Translations under genes and position numbers: made by a program | The notes under the pieces: model-generated | Seen by the model: the letters and a program-made list of their open reading frames with translations, nothing else | The model's database searches: none | What the model was told of the DNA's origin: nothing | Shown here: positions 1 through 10,625 of the stretch, piece after piece | Numbering within the stretch: position 1 is the first letter of the stretch | Layout: every line of letters begins with the position of its first letter | From: Acanthopleuribacter pedis | GTDB taxonomy: Bacteria > Acidobacteriota > Holophagae > Acanthopleuribacterales > Acanthopleuribacteraceae | DNA: 64,000 bases | Assembly (NCBI RefSeq): GCF_017377855.1 | Contig: NZ_JAFREP010000017.1 | Coordinates: 124,001-188,000 of the forward strand | Direction of reading: 5' to 3'

Positions 1-267
1 CGCGATCCGATCAAAAAAATTGCCGAGGCATACGAGAAGAAGGAAGCGATTGAATGGGTGAAGGTTCACGACCTGCCCGATTTCGTTTACTTCGATCACT
101 CGCGCCACATCAAAGCCGGTTTCGATTGTCAAACCTGTCACGGTCCGGTGGAAGAGATGGAGCTGCTTTACCGCCATGCGCCACTCACGATGGGTTGGTG
201 TGTGAATTGCCACCGCGACAATTTGGATAAGGGCGCATCGTTAGACTGTCTAACGTGCCACAAGTAA
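1..267 (+). CDS. actA: Alternative complex III subunit ActA, multiheme cytochrome c (5' truncated by window edge)
   Basis: The reading frame is open from the first base of the window to a TAA at 265-267, giving 88 residues of the C-terminal end. Three CxxCH haem-binding motifs are visible (CQTCH, CVNCH, CLTCH), together with the characteristic EWVKVHDLPDFVYFDHS and MGWCVNCHR stretches of the ActA pentahaem cytochrome. ActA is the periplasmic membrane-anchored electron-output subunit of alternative complex III, a quinol:electron-acceptor oxidoreductase that replaces cytochrome bc1. A GTG at position 58 could be read as a start but lies inside the conserved region, so it is not the start. The gene is followed after 12 bases by actB. 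The missing N-terminal part would carry the other haem motifs and the membrane anchor. Confidence 0.93.
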   Translation, partial: RDPIKKIAEAYEKKEAIEWVKVHDLPDFVYFDHSRHIKAGFDCQTCHGPVEEMELLYRHAPLTMGWCVNCHRDNLDKGASLDCLTCHK

Positions 268-279
268 GTGAGGTAATTC

Positions 280-3200
280 ATGGCCAAGAAGATTAAGAGA
301 AGAGACTTCCTCGGACTGATGGGTCTGGGTGGTGTTGCCGCGGCCACATTAAGCTGTGATTACCAACCCACCGATTACGAAGAGGGCTTTGATGAAGTTT
401 GGAAGCCTTGGGTCGAGCCGGTAGACGGCGAGATCCCCTACGTGCCGCGTTTCTACGCGACGAGTTTGCCCGAATTGGGCAGCTTGGGGCTTCACATCAA
501 GTCCATTAACGGACGTGCAAACAAAACCGAGGGCAACCCCGACCACCCGGTCAACATGGGGACGCTGAGTGCGCGCCAACAGACGGTGATCCAGAACCTG
601 TATTCACCTGACCGTGTGCGCAAGCCGCTGTTGGACGGCAAGGCGATTACCCGCGCGAAAACCCAGGAAGTGTTGAAAGAGAAACTGAGCGGGGCCAAAG
701 GTCGCAACGTTTCGGTTTTGGCGGGCGATCTGTCCGGCGCAACCCAAGATTTTTGGACGCAGTTTGTCGCCGCCATGGGCACCGGCAAGCTGGTGCGTTA
801 CACCGCTTTCACCGACAGCTACTGGGCAACTGCTTCTGAGAAAGTGTTCGGTCGCGCCGAGGTGCCTTACATCAACCTTGCCGGTACCGATTTCGTGTTG
901 TCCTTGGGCGCACGCTTCCTGGACAGCTGGGGCGACCATACCGCTCACGCCCGTAACTGGGCAAACATGAAAAAAATCGAAGATTTCAACCGCGGCAAGC
1001 ACGTGCAAATCGAAACCCGCACTTCTTCCACCGGCGCAATGGCGGATACCCGCCTGCACTGCAAGCCTGGAAGTGAGTCGGTCATTCTGCTCGCCCTGCT
1101 CAAAGAAGTGGCGGCGAAAAGCACCAAGTTGAGTGCCGAGGATCAAGCGGCGATTGCCGGCTTGGTAAGCGGCGCCGATATGGGTGCGGCGGCCGGCGCT
1201 TCCGGTTTAACCGCCGCCGATTTGCAAAAGGTTGCCGAGGAACTGCTCGCGGCCGGTTCGGCCGTGGTTCTGCCCGCGGAAAACACCGTTTTGGGTGATC
1301 AATCGCTGCAACACCACGCGGCGGTTCTGCTGCTTAACAAAGCGTTGGGCGGCATTGGCAAGCATTTCAACTACGCGGCCTCCAAGCCTGCCACGCGCAC
1401 CGTTCACCACGGTGACATCAGCGACTTGGTTCAAGACCTGAACGGCGGCAACGTCGATGTGCTGATTGTGTTGGGCAACCCCAACCCGGCGTTTAACACG
1501 CCCGGTAGCCTGAAGTTCGCCGAGGCCATGAAAAAAGCCACCTTCTCGGTTGCGTTCGCCGCCTCCAACGACGAAACCACGACGCTGGCAAACTTGGTGG
1601 TACCGAACCACCACGGTTTGGAAGCATGGGGTGAGGTCAACACCTACGAGGGCCTCAACCAATTGCAACAGCCGACCATGCGCCCCCGTTGGGACATGGC
1701 TCAAGCCGAGGACCACATCATCGGTCTGATGAAAGAACTGGCCCCGGACACTTACGCGCAGGAAAGCTTCCGCGAGTATGTGCAAGCGAGCTTCACCGCG
1801 CGGTTCGGCGCGGAAGCCGCCGACGCCGGCAAGTTCTGGCGCGACTGCCTCCGCAAGGGCGGAATCTTCGCCATGGCTGAAGCCGGTGAAGACCTGCCGG
1901 TTGCCGCCAATATGGACGCCGGTTTCTTCGGCGCGGTTGCCGCGATGAACGTCGCCGGCCCGGCGCTGATTGTGATGGAATCGCCCCGCTTCGGCGACGG
2001 TTCAGCCGCAACCAGTGGTTGGATGCAAGAACTGCCCGAGGCCATGACCGGCGTAACCTGGGACTCGTTCCTCGAAATCAGCCACCAAACCGCCAAAGAC
2101 AACAACCTCAAGTACGGCCAGGAAGTCGAGTTCACCGTAAACGGCGCCACGGTTGCCATGCCGGTGATTACCTCGCAAACCATGCCGGACGGTGTGGTTT
2201 ACATGGAAACCGGCCAAGGTCGCACGGTTGCGTCGGAAACCTTCGTACGCGGCGCCAACGCCTTCAGCCTGTTTGGCGGCGGTGTTAACGCGGCCGGGGT
2301 TTTTGCTTTCGCACCGACCAAGGTGTCCCTGAAAGCCACCGGCAACCAAACCAAAGTGGCCACGTACCACATTCCTGGTTTGGGTGACCAACTCTACACG
2401 CCGATGAGCGACTCGCCTTACTTCCACGAGGAAGACGGCAAGCAAGATCACCGCTTTGTGCGCGACCTGTTCCAAACGGTTAGCCTCAAAACGTTGTCCG
2501 AGGGCGGCCCCAAGTACGTGCCCCACTACGCGCCGTACGACAAAAAGCTGCCTTTCGTCAAACACCAAGACAAAGACTTCTACGATGATCGCGGTAACGA
2601 TCCCATCTACTGGGGCCGTGAAGAGAAGTTCTACGAGCCCTACAAATGGGAAATGGTGGTTGACCTCGACACCTGTAACGGTTGCGGTTCTTGTGTGACG
2701 GCCTGTTACGCCGAGAACAACCTGCCGGTTGTGGGTAAAGATCAGGTAGCCAAGGGTCGTGAGATGGCTTGGATGCGGATCGACCGCTTCCTGAACGTGA
2801 AGAAGGACAAGCAAGGTCACCAGAAAGTCGAAGTGAACTTCATGCCGATGATGTGTCAGCAGTGCGGCAACGCGCCGTGCGAATCGGTTTGTCCCTCACT
2901 CGCGACTTACCACAACAAAGAAGGTCTCAACGCCATGGTCTACAACCGTTGTGTTGGTACCCGTTATTGTGCGAACAACTGCTCCTACAAGGTGCGCCGC
3001 TTCAACTGGTTCTCGTTTGAATGGGACGAGGACGCCCGCTGGTACACCAACCCCACCGTGTCGGTTCGCCACAAAGGGGTTATGGAGAAATGTACATTCT
3101 GTTCGCAACGGATTCGCGATGCGCGCAACAAGGCAAAGGACGAAGGTCGTTTGGTTCAAGACGGCGACTTCCAAACCGCTTGTCAGCAGGTATGCCCGTC

Positions 3201-3357
3201 TAAGTGCATTTCCTTCGGCAACTACATGGACCAACAGAGCGAGGTTTACAAACTTGCTCACGACCAACGCGCCTACCGTGCGCTGGACAGCCACATCAAG
3301 ACGAAACCCGGTGTGTCCTACTTGAGACGCACGGTGTTCGACCAAGGTCACGCGTGA
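280..3357 (+). CDS. actB: Alternative complex III subunit ActB, fused molybdopterin-oxidoreductase-like and four-cluster ferredoxin protein
   Basis: 1025 residues. The N-terminus has a twin-arginine-like motif (KRRDFLGLMG, residues 6-15), a hydrophobic stretch and a lipobox-like ending LSC with Cys26, so Tat export and possibly lipid attachment are suggested. Residues about 60-750 match the catalytic-type fold of molybdopterin oxidoreductases; family members are known to lack the Mo cofactor. From about residue 797 there is an NrfC/PsrB-like iron-sulfur part with four cysteine groups (CNGCGSC, CQQCGNAPC, CVGTRYC plus CSYK, and CTFC with a distant CQQVCPSKC). It passes electrons from the quinol site to the haem subunits on the periplasmic face. 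The start ATG at 280 is preceded by GTGAGG. It lies in the act operon, 19 bases before actC. Confidence 0.95.
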   Translation: MAKKIKRRDFLGLMGLGGVAAATLSCDYQPTDYEEGFDEVWKPWVEPVDGEIPYVPRFYATSLPELGSLGLHIKSINGRANKTEGNPDHPVNMGTLSARQQTVIQNLYSPDRVRKPLLDGKAITRAKTQEVLKEKLSGAKGRNVSVLAGDLSGATQDFWTQFVAAMGTGKLVRYTAFTDSYWATASEKVFGRAEVPYINLAGTDFVLSLGARFLDSWGDHTAHARNWANMKKIEDFNRGKHVQIETRTSSTGAMADTRLHCKPGSESVILLALLKEVAAKSTKLSAEDQAAIAGLVSGADMGAAAGASGLTAADLQKVAEELLAAGSAVVLPAENTVLGDQSLQHHAAVLLLNKALGGIGKHFNYAASKPATRTVHHGDISDLVQDLNGGNVDVLIVLGNPNPAFNTPGSLKFAEAMKKATFSVAFAASNDETTTLANLVVPNHHGLEAWGEVNTYEGLNQLQQPTMRPRWDMAQAEDHIIGLMKELAPDTYAQESFREYVQASFTARFGAEAADAGKFWRDCLRKGGIFAMAEAGEDLPVAANMDAGFFGAVAAMNVAGPALIVMESPRFGDGSAATSGWMQELPEAMTGVTWDSFLEISHQTAKDNNLKYGQEVEFTVNGATVAMPVITSQTMPDGVVYMETGQGRTVASETFVRGANAFSLFGGGVNAAGVFAFAPTKVSLKATGNQTKVATYHIPGLGDQLYTPMSDSPYFHEEDGKQDHRFVRDLFQTVSLKTLSEGGPKYVPHYAPYDKKLPFVKHQDKDFYDDRGNDPIYWGREEKFYEPYKWEMVVDLDTCNGCGSCVTACYAENNLPVVGKDQVAKGREMAWMRIDRFLNVKKDKQGHQKVEVNFMPMMCQQCGNAPCESVCPSLATYHNKEGLNAMVYNRCVGTRYCANNCSYKVRRFNWFSFEWDEDARWYTNPTVSVRHKGVMEKCTFCSQRIRDARNKAKDEGRLVQDGDFQTACQQVCPSKCISFGNYMDQQSEVYKLAHDQRAYRALDSHIKTKPGVSYLRRTVFDQGHA

Positions 3358-3376
3358 TCGGAGAGGGTGAGTAACA

Positions 3377-4731
<1,355 letters not shown>

Positions 4732-4732
<1 letters not shown>

Positions 4733-5241
4733 TGAGCAATAACAGTGTTCCCGGTGTGCTTGGGATCTATTCCCACATGGACACCGTTATTAAAGCAATT
4801 CATCACTTCAAGGAGCGCGGCCGCGACGACCTCAAGGTTCACTCTCCTTGTCCCCACCACGACTTGGATCACGCCCTCGACGAACCGGTTAGCCCCGTGC
4901 GCCGTTTCACCCTGTTGGGCGGCCTGACTGGTTGCACCTTCGGTTTTGTTTTTACCTCCTTCGCATCGCTCGATTGGATCTTGCCCACTTCCGGTAAGCC
5001 CATCGTTGCACCGCTGGCGTTCACCGTCATCGCGTTCGAATTGACCATTCTGTTCGGTGCCTTGTTCACGCTGTTTGGGATCATCCTCAACGCCAAGTTG
5101 TTCCGTCCCCGGACCACCTTGTACGATGATCGTTTCAGCGATGACAAGTTCGGGATCTTCATCCCCTGCAGCAAAAGCGAGTACGAGGCGGTTGCCAAGG
5201 AACTCGCCGAGAATGGCGCGGAAGAGGTGAAGCATGCGTAA
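4732..5241 (+). CDS. actD: Alternative complex III subunit ActD (DUF3341)
   Basis: 169 residues. The N-terminal soluble part contains GIYSHMDTVIKAIHHFKERG and HSPCPHHDLDHALDEP, typical of DUF3341. Two membrane helices follow (about residues 60-80 and 97-120), then a cytoplasmic C-terminal tail. ActD is a small membrane subunit beside ActC; its role is structural or not fully known. GAGG is found before the start, and the start codon overlaps the actC stop by one base. The 3' end overlaps actE by eight bases, so actC-actD-actE are likely translated in a coupled way. Confidence 0.93.
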
Positions 5242-5815
5242 CAAAATCATGCTCCTCAGCCTGGCGCTGGTTTGCTGTACCGCACTTGTCGCCGGTTTTG
5301 CACGTCCCTACCGCTGGTGGCCCTGGAACGACATGGCCGAGCAACACATCATCAAGCCGTTCAACCAAGACGGCTTGCGTGCTCCCGCCGAGGGCAGCGT
5401 CGCCATCGATGCATGGGAACCCGTTCCCAAGCCGATGGACCTGCTGACCCAACCGGACCAGTGGACACACTTTAAGAACCCCGTTGCCAAAACCCCGGAA
5501 TCGCTGGCCAAAGGTAAAGAGTTGTATGAAGTCTACTGCATCTCTTGCCACAGCGTGGACCTGGGTGTGAACCCGGACACCAAGTCGCCCGTTGCTAAGG
5601 GCGGCAAGTCCTACTACCGTGAGGGCGCTGAGTTTACCGGTATGCCGGCTGCCGCCCCCCAACTGATCAAAATGCGCTCTGACGAACAAGTTTTTGCGGT
5701 TTTGACCCACGGTAGCGCGATCATGAAACGGGTCAGTTACAACCTGAGCCCAGAAGAACGCTGGCATGTCGTTAACTACGTTAAAGACTTGGCCGACAAA
5801 TCACCAAATCCATAA
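5234..5815 (+). CDS. actE: Alternative complex III subunit ActE, monohaem cytochrome c
   Basis: 193 residues. An N-terminal hydrophobic export signal covers residues 4-22; a cysteine pair at 14-15 (ALVCC) could be a lipobox but is not convincing. One haem c site, CISCH, is at about residues 102-106. A methionine in the segment SAIMKRVSYNLSPEERWHVV is the probable axial ligand, matching the class I cytochrome c fold of ActE. It acts in the periplasm and hands electrons on to a cytochrome oxidase or soluble carrier. It starts inside the end of actD (8-base overlap) with GAAGAGGTGAAG upstream. Confidence 0.93.
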   Translation: MRNKIMLLSLALVCCTALVAGFARPYRWWPWNDMAEQHIIKPFNQDGLRAPAEGSVAIDAWEPVPKPMDLLTQPDQWTHFKNPVAKTPESLAKGKELYEVYCISCHSVDLGVNPDTKSPVAKGGKSYYREGAEFTGMPAAAPQLIKMRSDEQVFAVLTHGSAIMKRVSYNLSPEERWHVVNYVKDLADKSPNP

Positions 5816-5826
5816 AGAGGTTAGCC

Positions 5827-7179
5827 GTGGGACACCATCATCATACAGATTATGTTGACGTCGTAAGCGCGAAAGGACCTGCGAAACCAAGCGGGTCCAC
5901 ACTAGCCGTCTTTGCGTTAATGATTTTGATCGGCTTTGGCACTTTCGTTTACTGCGCTTTCGGAATCGAAGGCAAAGAACGTTTGGGCTGGATCGCATTC
6001 TTACACAACACATACTTTTTCACTTTGTTGTCGGCCGCCGGTTTGGTAACAGCCGCCATCATGCAAGTCACGCGCTCTCACTGGGGGCGCACCGTTAAAC
6101 GTTTCGCAGAAGCATTCGGTGCCTTTCTGTGGTTCTCGCTCGTCTGCATGCTCATCCTGAAATTTGGCGTTGAGCATCTGTACGAGTGGAGCCACATCAA
6201 AGAATGGCCCAGTCACTCCAACAAAGCCTCCTGGCTGCAAGAAAACTTCTGGTGGGGTCGTCAGATCGTATGGGTTGCCGTTATGATCTTCGTCGGTCAG
6301 ATGTTCCTCAAGTACTCCAACCGTCCCGACATGGGCCTGGCCCACGAAAAACATCCCAACCTGTGGAAAAGCGTTCCCGGTTGGCGTGGTGCCGCCACGG
6401 AAATCGAAGACTGCCAAGCCAAGCAAAGCACATGGGCCGTGCTCTACTGCATCGCCTTTGCCGTTTGCGTTTCCATGCTTTCCTACGACTTGGTTATGTC
6501 CTTGGACTTCCGCTGGTTCTCCGCGATGTTCGGTGGCTGGAACTTCACCACCGCGCTGTTGACCGGTTGGGCCTCCATGGTTCTGATTTCCTGGTTCATG
6601 AGTGAGCGCTTTGAAGTCGCCAAATACCTCAGCAAACCCGTCTACCACGACTTGGGCAAACTGACCTTTGGTTTCACCATCGTGTGGGCTTACCTTTTGT
6701 TCGCTCAGTGGTTGGTTATCTGGTACGGCAACTTGCCACACGAGGCCGGCTTCCTGTTGACCCGCTTCCAAGATCCGATCTGGAAACCTTGGGCGATTCT
6801 GGTGTTCTGCTCCGTGTTCTTGGTTCCTTTCATCTTGGGCCTGAGCAAGCACCTCAAGTTGTCACCGAAAACCTTCGCCCCGATTGCGGTCCTGAGCTTG
6901 TGCGGCGTATGGTTGGAGCGTTTCATCTTGATCGCACCTTCCGCTTGGTACTTCAATCGGAAGGAAGGTGTTTACTGGGACCAAAACCCGTTTGTGAAGG
7001 GTTCCGAGGATATCGCCGGTGCCGCCGCTGACAGTGCCATGAACATCATTTTGGTGAACGGCGTTGTTGGTCTCGGCTTCCTGGGTGTCTTCGGTTTGAT
7101 GTACACCTTGTACCTCTACAAACGTCCCATCATGGTCATCTCCGACCCCCGTTTGGACATGGGTGTGAACCGCCACTAA
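5827..7179 (+). CDS. actF: Alternative complex III subunit ActF, integral membrane protein
   Basis: 450 residues with about ten membrane-spanning segments, the first two near residues 25-45 and 60-80. It is the second, quinol-subunit-like (NrfD-related, shortened) membrane subunit of alternative complex III. The start is GTG at 5827, preceded by AAAGAGG; the next residues include a run of four histidines (MGHHHHTDY), seen in some homologues and not a tag. The gene follows actE after 11 bases and ends the operon: the terminator at 7201 lies 22 bases downstream. No cytochrome c oxidase genes follow, although act and cox genes often adjoin. Confidence 0.92.
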   Translation: MGHHHHTDYVDVVSAKGPAKPSGSTLAVFALMILIGFGTFVYCAFGIEGKERLGWIAFLHNTYFFTLLSAAGLVTAAIMQVTRSHWGRTVKRFAEAFGAFLWFSLVCMLILKFGVEHLYEWSHIKEWPSHSNKASWLQENFWWGRQIVWVAVMIFVGQMFLKYSNRPDMGLAHEKHPNLWKSVPGWRGAATEIEDCQAKQSTWAVLYCIAFAVCVSMLSYDLVMSLDFRWFSAMFGGWNFTTALLTGWASMVLISWFMSERFEVAKYLSKPVYHDLGKLTFGFTIVWAYLLFAQWLVIWYGNLPHEAGFLLTRFQDPIWKPWAILVFCSVFLVPFILGLSKHLKLSPKTFAPIAVLSLCGVWLERFILIAPSAWYFNRKEGVYWDQNPFVKGSEDIAGAAADSAMNIILVNGVVGLGFLGVFGLMYTLYLYKRPIMVISDPRLDMGVNRH

Positions 7180-7200
7180 GTTTTTCTTTTTAGAAAACCT

Positions 7201-7234
7201 AAAAGCCGCACGTTTTACCACGTGCGGCTTTTTT
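7201..7234 (+). terminator. Rho-independent terminator of the act operon
   Basis: A perfect 13-bp stem, AAAAGCCGCACGT (7201-7213) with ACGTGCGGCTTTT (7220-7232), a six-base loop and a T-run. It begins 22 bases after the actF stop codon. Confidence 0.93.
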
Positions 7235-7239
7235 GGTTT

Positions 7240-7303
7240 TAGCCCGCATTTCTTACGAGGATTCGTAGCGAGAAGCTGGAAGCCTTCCGAGAAATGCGGG
7301 TTA
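7240..7303. repeat. Dispersed palindromic element, copy A (64 bp)
   Basis: The left end TAGCCCGCATTTCTTACGAG and right end AGAAATGCGGGTTA are inverted copies of the terminal sequence shared by five other loci in this window. TA dinucleotides sit at both outer ends (7240-7241, 7302-7303). The interior AGGATTCGTAGCGAGAAGCT is shared with the left arm of copy C at 30221-30240. The copy lies between two convergent terminators, downstream of actF and of the GAPDH gene. Confidence 0.85.
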
Positions 7304-7335
7304 GGGTCGATGGTGTGTCGCGGCCAACTGTCCAT

Positions 7336-7369
7336 AAAAAAAGCCCGCCGGATGCGCGATCCGACGGGC
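7336..7369 (-). terminator. Rho-independent terminator of the GAPDH gene
   Basis: Stem GCCCGCCGGAT (7343-7353) with ATCCGACGGGC (7359-7369). Read on the minus strand it is followed by seven T (A-run 7336-7342 on the plus strand). It lies about 30 bases beyond the stop codon at 7399. Confidence 0.9.
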
Positions 7370-7398
7370 TTCTTTAATGATTGCTTTGCGATTGCGGT

Positions 7399-8832
7399 TT
7401 AGTAATAACGCATGCGCTCGACACCGGAGATGATGCGGGCGACGCGGGTTACCTGCATGGAGTAGCCGTACTCGTTGTCGTACCAGGCGTAAACGACGGC
7501 GCGGTTGCCGCGTGTTTGCGTGGCCAAGGAATCGACGATGGCGGCGTGGGTGTTGCCGACCATGTCGCTGCTCACCACGTCGTCGTCGTTGGTGAAATCG
7601 ATTTGGGCGACCAGCGGGCCTTCCAAGGAGGCGTGGCGCAACATGTCGTTGACTTGCTCGCGGGTGACTTCTTGTTCCAGGTCCAGGTTCATGATCGCCA
7701 GTGACACGTTGGCGGTCGGGACGCGAACCGCGTTGCCGGATACCTTGTTCTCGAGCGCGGGCAGTGCCTTGGCGACGGCTTTGGCCGCGCCGGTTTCGGT
7801 GATGACCATGTTCAACGCGGCGGCCCGGCCGCGACGTTCTTTTTTATGGAAATTGTCCAACAGGTTTTGGTCGTTGGTGTAAGAGTGTACCGTTTCCACA
7901 TGAACGTGGTTGATGCCGAAGGCCTCGTGAACCGCTTTGAGTACCGGGGTGATGGCGTTGGTGGTGCAAGATGCAGCAGAGAAGACGCGTTCGCCCTCAC
8001 CGTATTCGCGGTGGTTCACCCCGTAAACGATGTTGGGAACGTCACCCTTGGCGGGGGCCGTCAACAGCACGCGGTCGACGCCTTTGGCCTCGAGGTGGAG
8101 GCTCAGGCCGTCGCGGTCACGCCAAACACCGGTGTTATCGATGACCAGCGCGTCTTTAATACCGTGAACCGTGTAGTCGGCTAGGTTGGGGGCGTCGCAA
8201 GAAATGAACTTGATGTAAACGCCGTTGGCGATGATGGCGTCCTGCTCCTCGAGCACCGTCAAGCTACCGCCAAAGGGACCGTGAACCGAATCGCGCAAAA
8301 ACAAAGCGGCGCGTTTGGCAACGTTGAGTTTGCCGCGGCAAACAACCGCGCGCAGGCGCAGCGCGCCGCCGCCGCCGGCTTGTTCGACCAGCAGGCGCGC
8401 GAGAATACGGCCGATGCGGCCGAAACCGTAGAGCACCACGTCCTTGGGTTCAAAATCGGCTTTGCCGGGCACCAGATGCTCGGCAAGCTGTTCTTGTAGA
8501 AAGCTGGTTAAGGTGTTGGGTTCGCGTTTGGTTCGCAGCCATTCACTGGTCAGGCGACCGAGATCGAGGCGCGAGGGGCAAAGCGGCATTTCGGCGAGCT
8601 GCTCCAAAATGGGCAGGGTATCGCTGATGCGCATTTCGGTGTGGGAAATTTGGCGGGCGTACTGGTGGCTCTTCAAAATTTCGAGCGGTCCTTGGTGAAC
8701 CAGGACGCGGCGGAACAACAAAACTTCAACCGAGTGTTCAACCCATAATTTGTGAATGGCTGCGATGGCACGGATCGCCAGGGATTCCTGTTCAACCCAG
8801 TTTTGAAGTTCGTTGTGGTATTCGTTGACCAA
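7399..8832 (-). CDS. Glyceraldehyde-3-phosphate dehydrogenase, long form with N-terminal extension
   Basis: 477 residues against about 335 for the usual enzyme; the first ~125 residues are an extra helical region. The NAD-binding motif VLYGFGRIGRI starts the Rossmann domain. The catalytic motif SCTTN carries the thiol at Cys289, followed by HSYTNDQNL and the phosphate-binding region with RVPTANVS. The enzyme oxidises glyceraldehyde 3-phosphate to 1,3-bisphosphoglycerate or runs in reverse. Long forms of this kind are known in proteobacteria and related groups, where they are often annotated as glyceraldehyde-3-phosphate dehydrogenase-like and may work in gluconeogenesis; the physiological direction is not visible here. 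It is a single-gene unit ending at the 7336 terminator. The 266 bases upstream show no further gene. Confidence 0.9.
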   Translation of the reverse strand: MVNEYHNELQNWVEQESLAIRAIAAIHKLWVEHSVEVLLFRRVLVHQGPLEILKSHQYARQISHTEMRISDTLPILEQLAEMPLCPSRLDLGRLTSEWLRTKREPNTLTSFLQEQLAEHLVPGKADFEPKDVVLYGFGRIGRILARLLVEQAGGGGALRLRAVVCRGKLNVAKRAALFLRDSVHGPFGGSLTVLEEQDAIIANGVYIKFISCDAPNLADYTVHGIKDALVIDNTGVWRDRDGLSLHLEAKGVDRVLLTAPAKGDVPNIVYGVNHREYGEGERVFSAASCTTNAITPVLKAVHEAFGINHVHVETVHSYTNDQNLLDNFHKKERRGRAAALNMVITETGAAKAVAKALPALENKVSGNAVRVPTANVSLAIMNLDLEQEVTREQVNDMLRHASLEGPLVAQIDFTNDDDVVSSDMVGNTHAAIVDSLATQTRGNRAVVYAWYDNEYGYSMQVTRVARIISGVERMRYY

Positions 8833-9098
8833 AAAGGGACTCCTTCAAGAGCAGGGGGAGCGCAAAAATGGATATACCACCATCGCGGACCTAGCCCGAA
8901 CGCGGCTCTTCAGCGCGGACCAAGGGTGAGCAAGCCGGGAAAACCGGCCCCGTCTGGGTGTTGCCGCGTTCCCCCGAATGCGGCTTTATGTGGCGCTGCA
9001 CGGTGAAACCATGAGGTGCGGCGCTCAAATCGCGCAGTATAACACAACCCGCCGGCTTTGGTGTAGCCGGGAACCGTTGCGAGAGAAGCCGCTTCGCG

Positions 9099-10625
9099 TT
9101 ACCAGCCCGCGTCGGTACCGGGTCGGGGGTTGATGAAGCGGTTAAACATCAGCCAGGCTTCTTTGACATCGATGTTGGGAATGAAGATCGCGCCGCTACC
9201 GGAACCTGCCACATCTAATTGGAGTTCCGCCAAACCGCGCACATATTGGAACGGGGTTTGGTGGACCGCCGCGTTTTGAATTTTACTGAGCGGGATCACC
9301 CAATAATGAAGGCCCAAAAACCCGGTTTTGACATATACAAAGCGCAGGTCGAAGGCGTAACCTGTTTGGCGCCAAGTCGCATGGGCAATCACCCATGACG
9401 CGGGGATGCCGATCACCGTCAGAAGAACGGCGAGGGTTTGAGCCCAGGTTTCGCCCGCGTAGACGGCGATTAGGGCCGTGATGAGCACGGCAAGCAGGAG
9501 CAGCAGTTGGCGGAATTGACGCGTACGGGTGTACTTGTGGACCGGGCGCCAGGCCAAGTGGTTCCAGCCCGCGTTGGGCCAAACGCATTGAACAAAGTGT
9601 TGGGTTTGCTTGACCGCGGTGATGGGAACGAGTAAATCGGACTCGCCTTGGCCGCCGTCTTGAAATCCGACGTGGCCGGCCGACTGTACAAAAATTTGCA
9701 TCAACCCCAGGGGCCGCCGTAAAGGTGTGATACGGCAGCGCAGCGCCTGAACCTTGTTCAAGGGGAAGTTGTATTGTCGCAAGGTGAACAGGCCGGTTTT
9801 GATGCTGACGCTGTCGTGATTATGGCGAATGGTGAATTGGTACCAGCGAATAAAAGCGGTGATAATGCTGAGCATCCAAGCGGTAAAAAGCAACGTGATC
9901 AGGGTGCCGCACACCAACAGGGCGACCTGCCACCAGGACTGATCCCCAAGCCCTTGGACCGTTTCTACGCCTTGTTGTAGCAACTCGGGTCCTTGGCCGG
10001 CCATTGAGTTAAAGATCCGGTCCTCAAACAGCTGGAACAGACCGGCGAAAGCAACAAAAATGATGCCGAGCCGATGGGTGGTTGCACCCGCAACCAGAAT
10101 GTCGCGATGGGAAATTCGGTAAAACGGGGTTGCGTCGTCTTCCGCCAGCAGTTGGGTGTCCGCTGCTTCAATTTCTCCGCTTTTCTCCCGGCGCCAATAC
10201 GCGAACAGTCGTTGTGCTTCTCCATGGGACAAGGCGGGCAAAGACGCCTCGGCGGCGCCCCCGCCCGCGGTTTCAATATCGAGACGGACGACATTGAGCC
10301 GGCGGGCGACCAAGTTCTGGCGGATGTTGATGTTGTGAATGCGTTTGGCGGGAATGCGGCGCACTTTTTTGGAGAAAATACCTTCGCGGATGCAAATGCT
10401 GCCGTCGATGGTGGCGTAGCGGAAGCTGGCATAGCGGGCCAACAGGGTGGACATAGACGTTAAAACGGCTATACCGACCCAGAACATCATGCCAAAGCTG
10501 GCCGGGTTCAGAAGGAACACAAAAACAAGCGGCAAGATCAGGCGCGAAATCATTTCACCCGAACCGAAGAGCAGCATGGTTGGGTGCAGCGCTTGCCAAT
10601 CCTCCGGAATTTCAGATGTTTGCAT
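9099..10625 (-). CDS. PH domain-containing membrane protein, YdbT-like
   Basis: 508 residues from the ATG at 10625. An ATG ten codons further upstream is also open but would lie deeper inside the preceding gene. There are repeated units of paired hydrophobic helices followed by beta-rich segments with the bacterial PH (bPH_2, DUF304) pattern, for example IREGIFSKKVRRIPAKRIHN, SIKTGLFTLRQYNFPLNKVQ and GLHYWVIPLSKIQNAAVHQT. Three PH-like domains are therefore inferred, as in Bacillus YdbT. The role of these proteins is poorly defined; YdbS/YdbT of Bacillus have been linked to tolerance of bacteriocins and antibiotics. It overlaps the upstream ydbS-like gene by 14 bases, so the two form an operon. 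Confidence 0.8.
   Translation of the reverse strand: MQTSEIPEDWQALHPTMLLFGSGEMISRLILPLVFVFLLNPASFGMMFWVGIAVLTSMSTLLARYASFRYATIDGSICIREGIFSKKVRRIPAKRIHNINIRQNLVARRLNVVRLDIETAGGGAAEASLPALSHGEAQRLFAYWRREKSGEIEAADTQLLAEDDATPFYRISHRDILVAGATTHRLGIIFVAFAGLFQLFEDRIFNSMAGQGPELLQQGVETVQGLGDQSWWQVALLVCGTLITLLFTAWMLSIITAFIRWYQFTIRHNHDSVSIKTGLFTLRQYNFPLNKVQALRCRITPLRRPLGLMQIFVQSAGHVGFQDGGQGESDLLVPITAVKQTQHFVQCVWPNAGWNHLAWRPVHKYTRTRQFRQLLLLLAVLITALIAVYAGETWAQTLAVLLTVIGIPASWVIAHATWRQTGYAFDLRFVYVKTGFLGLHYWVIPLSKIQNAAVHQTPFQYVRGLAELQLDVAGSGSGAIFIPNIDVKEAWLMFNRFINPRPGTDAGW

Noticed and set aside
1207-1785. Minus-strand open frames inside actB
   Set aside because: Shadows of the strongly supported actB reading frame.
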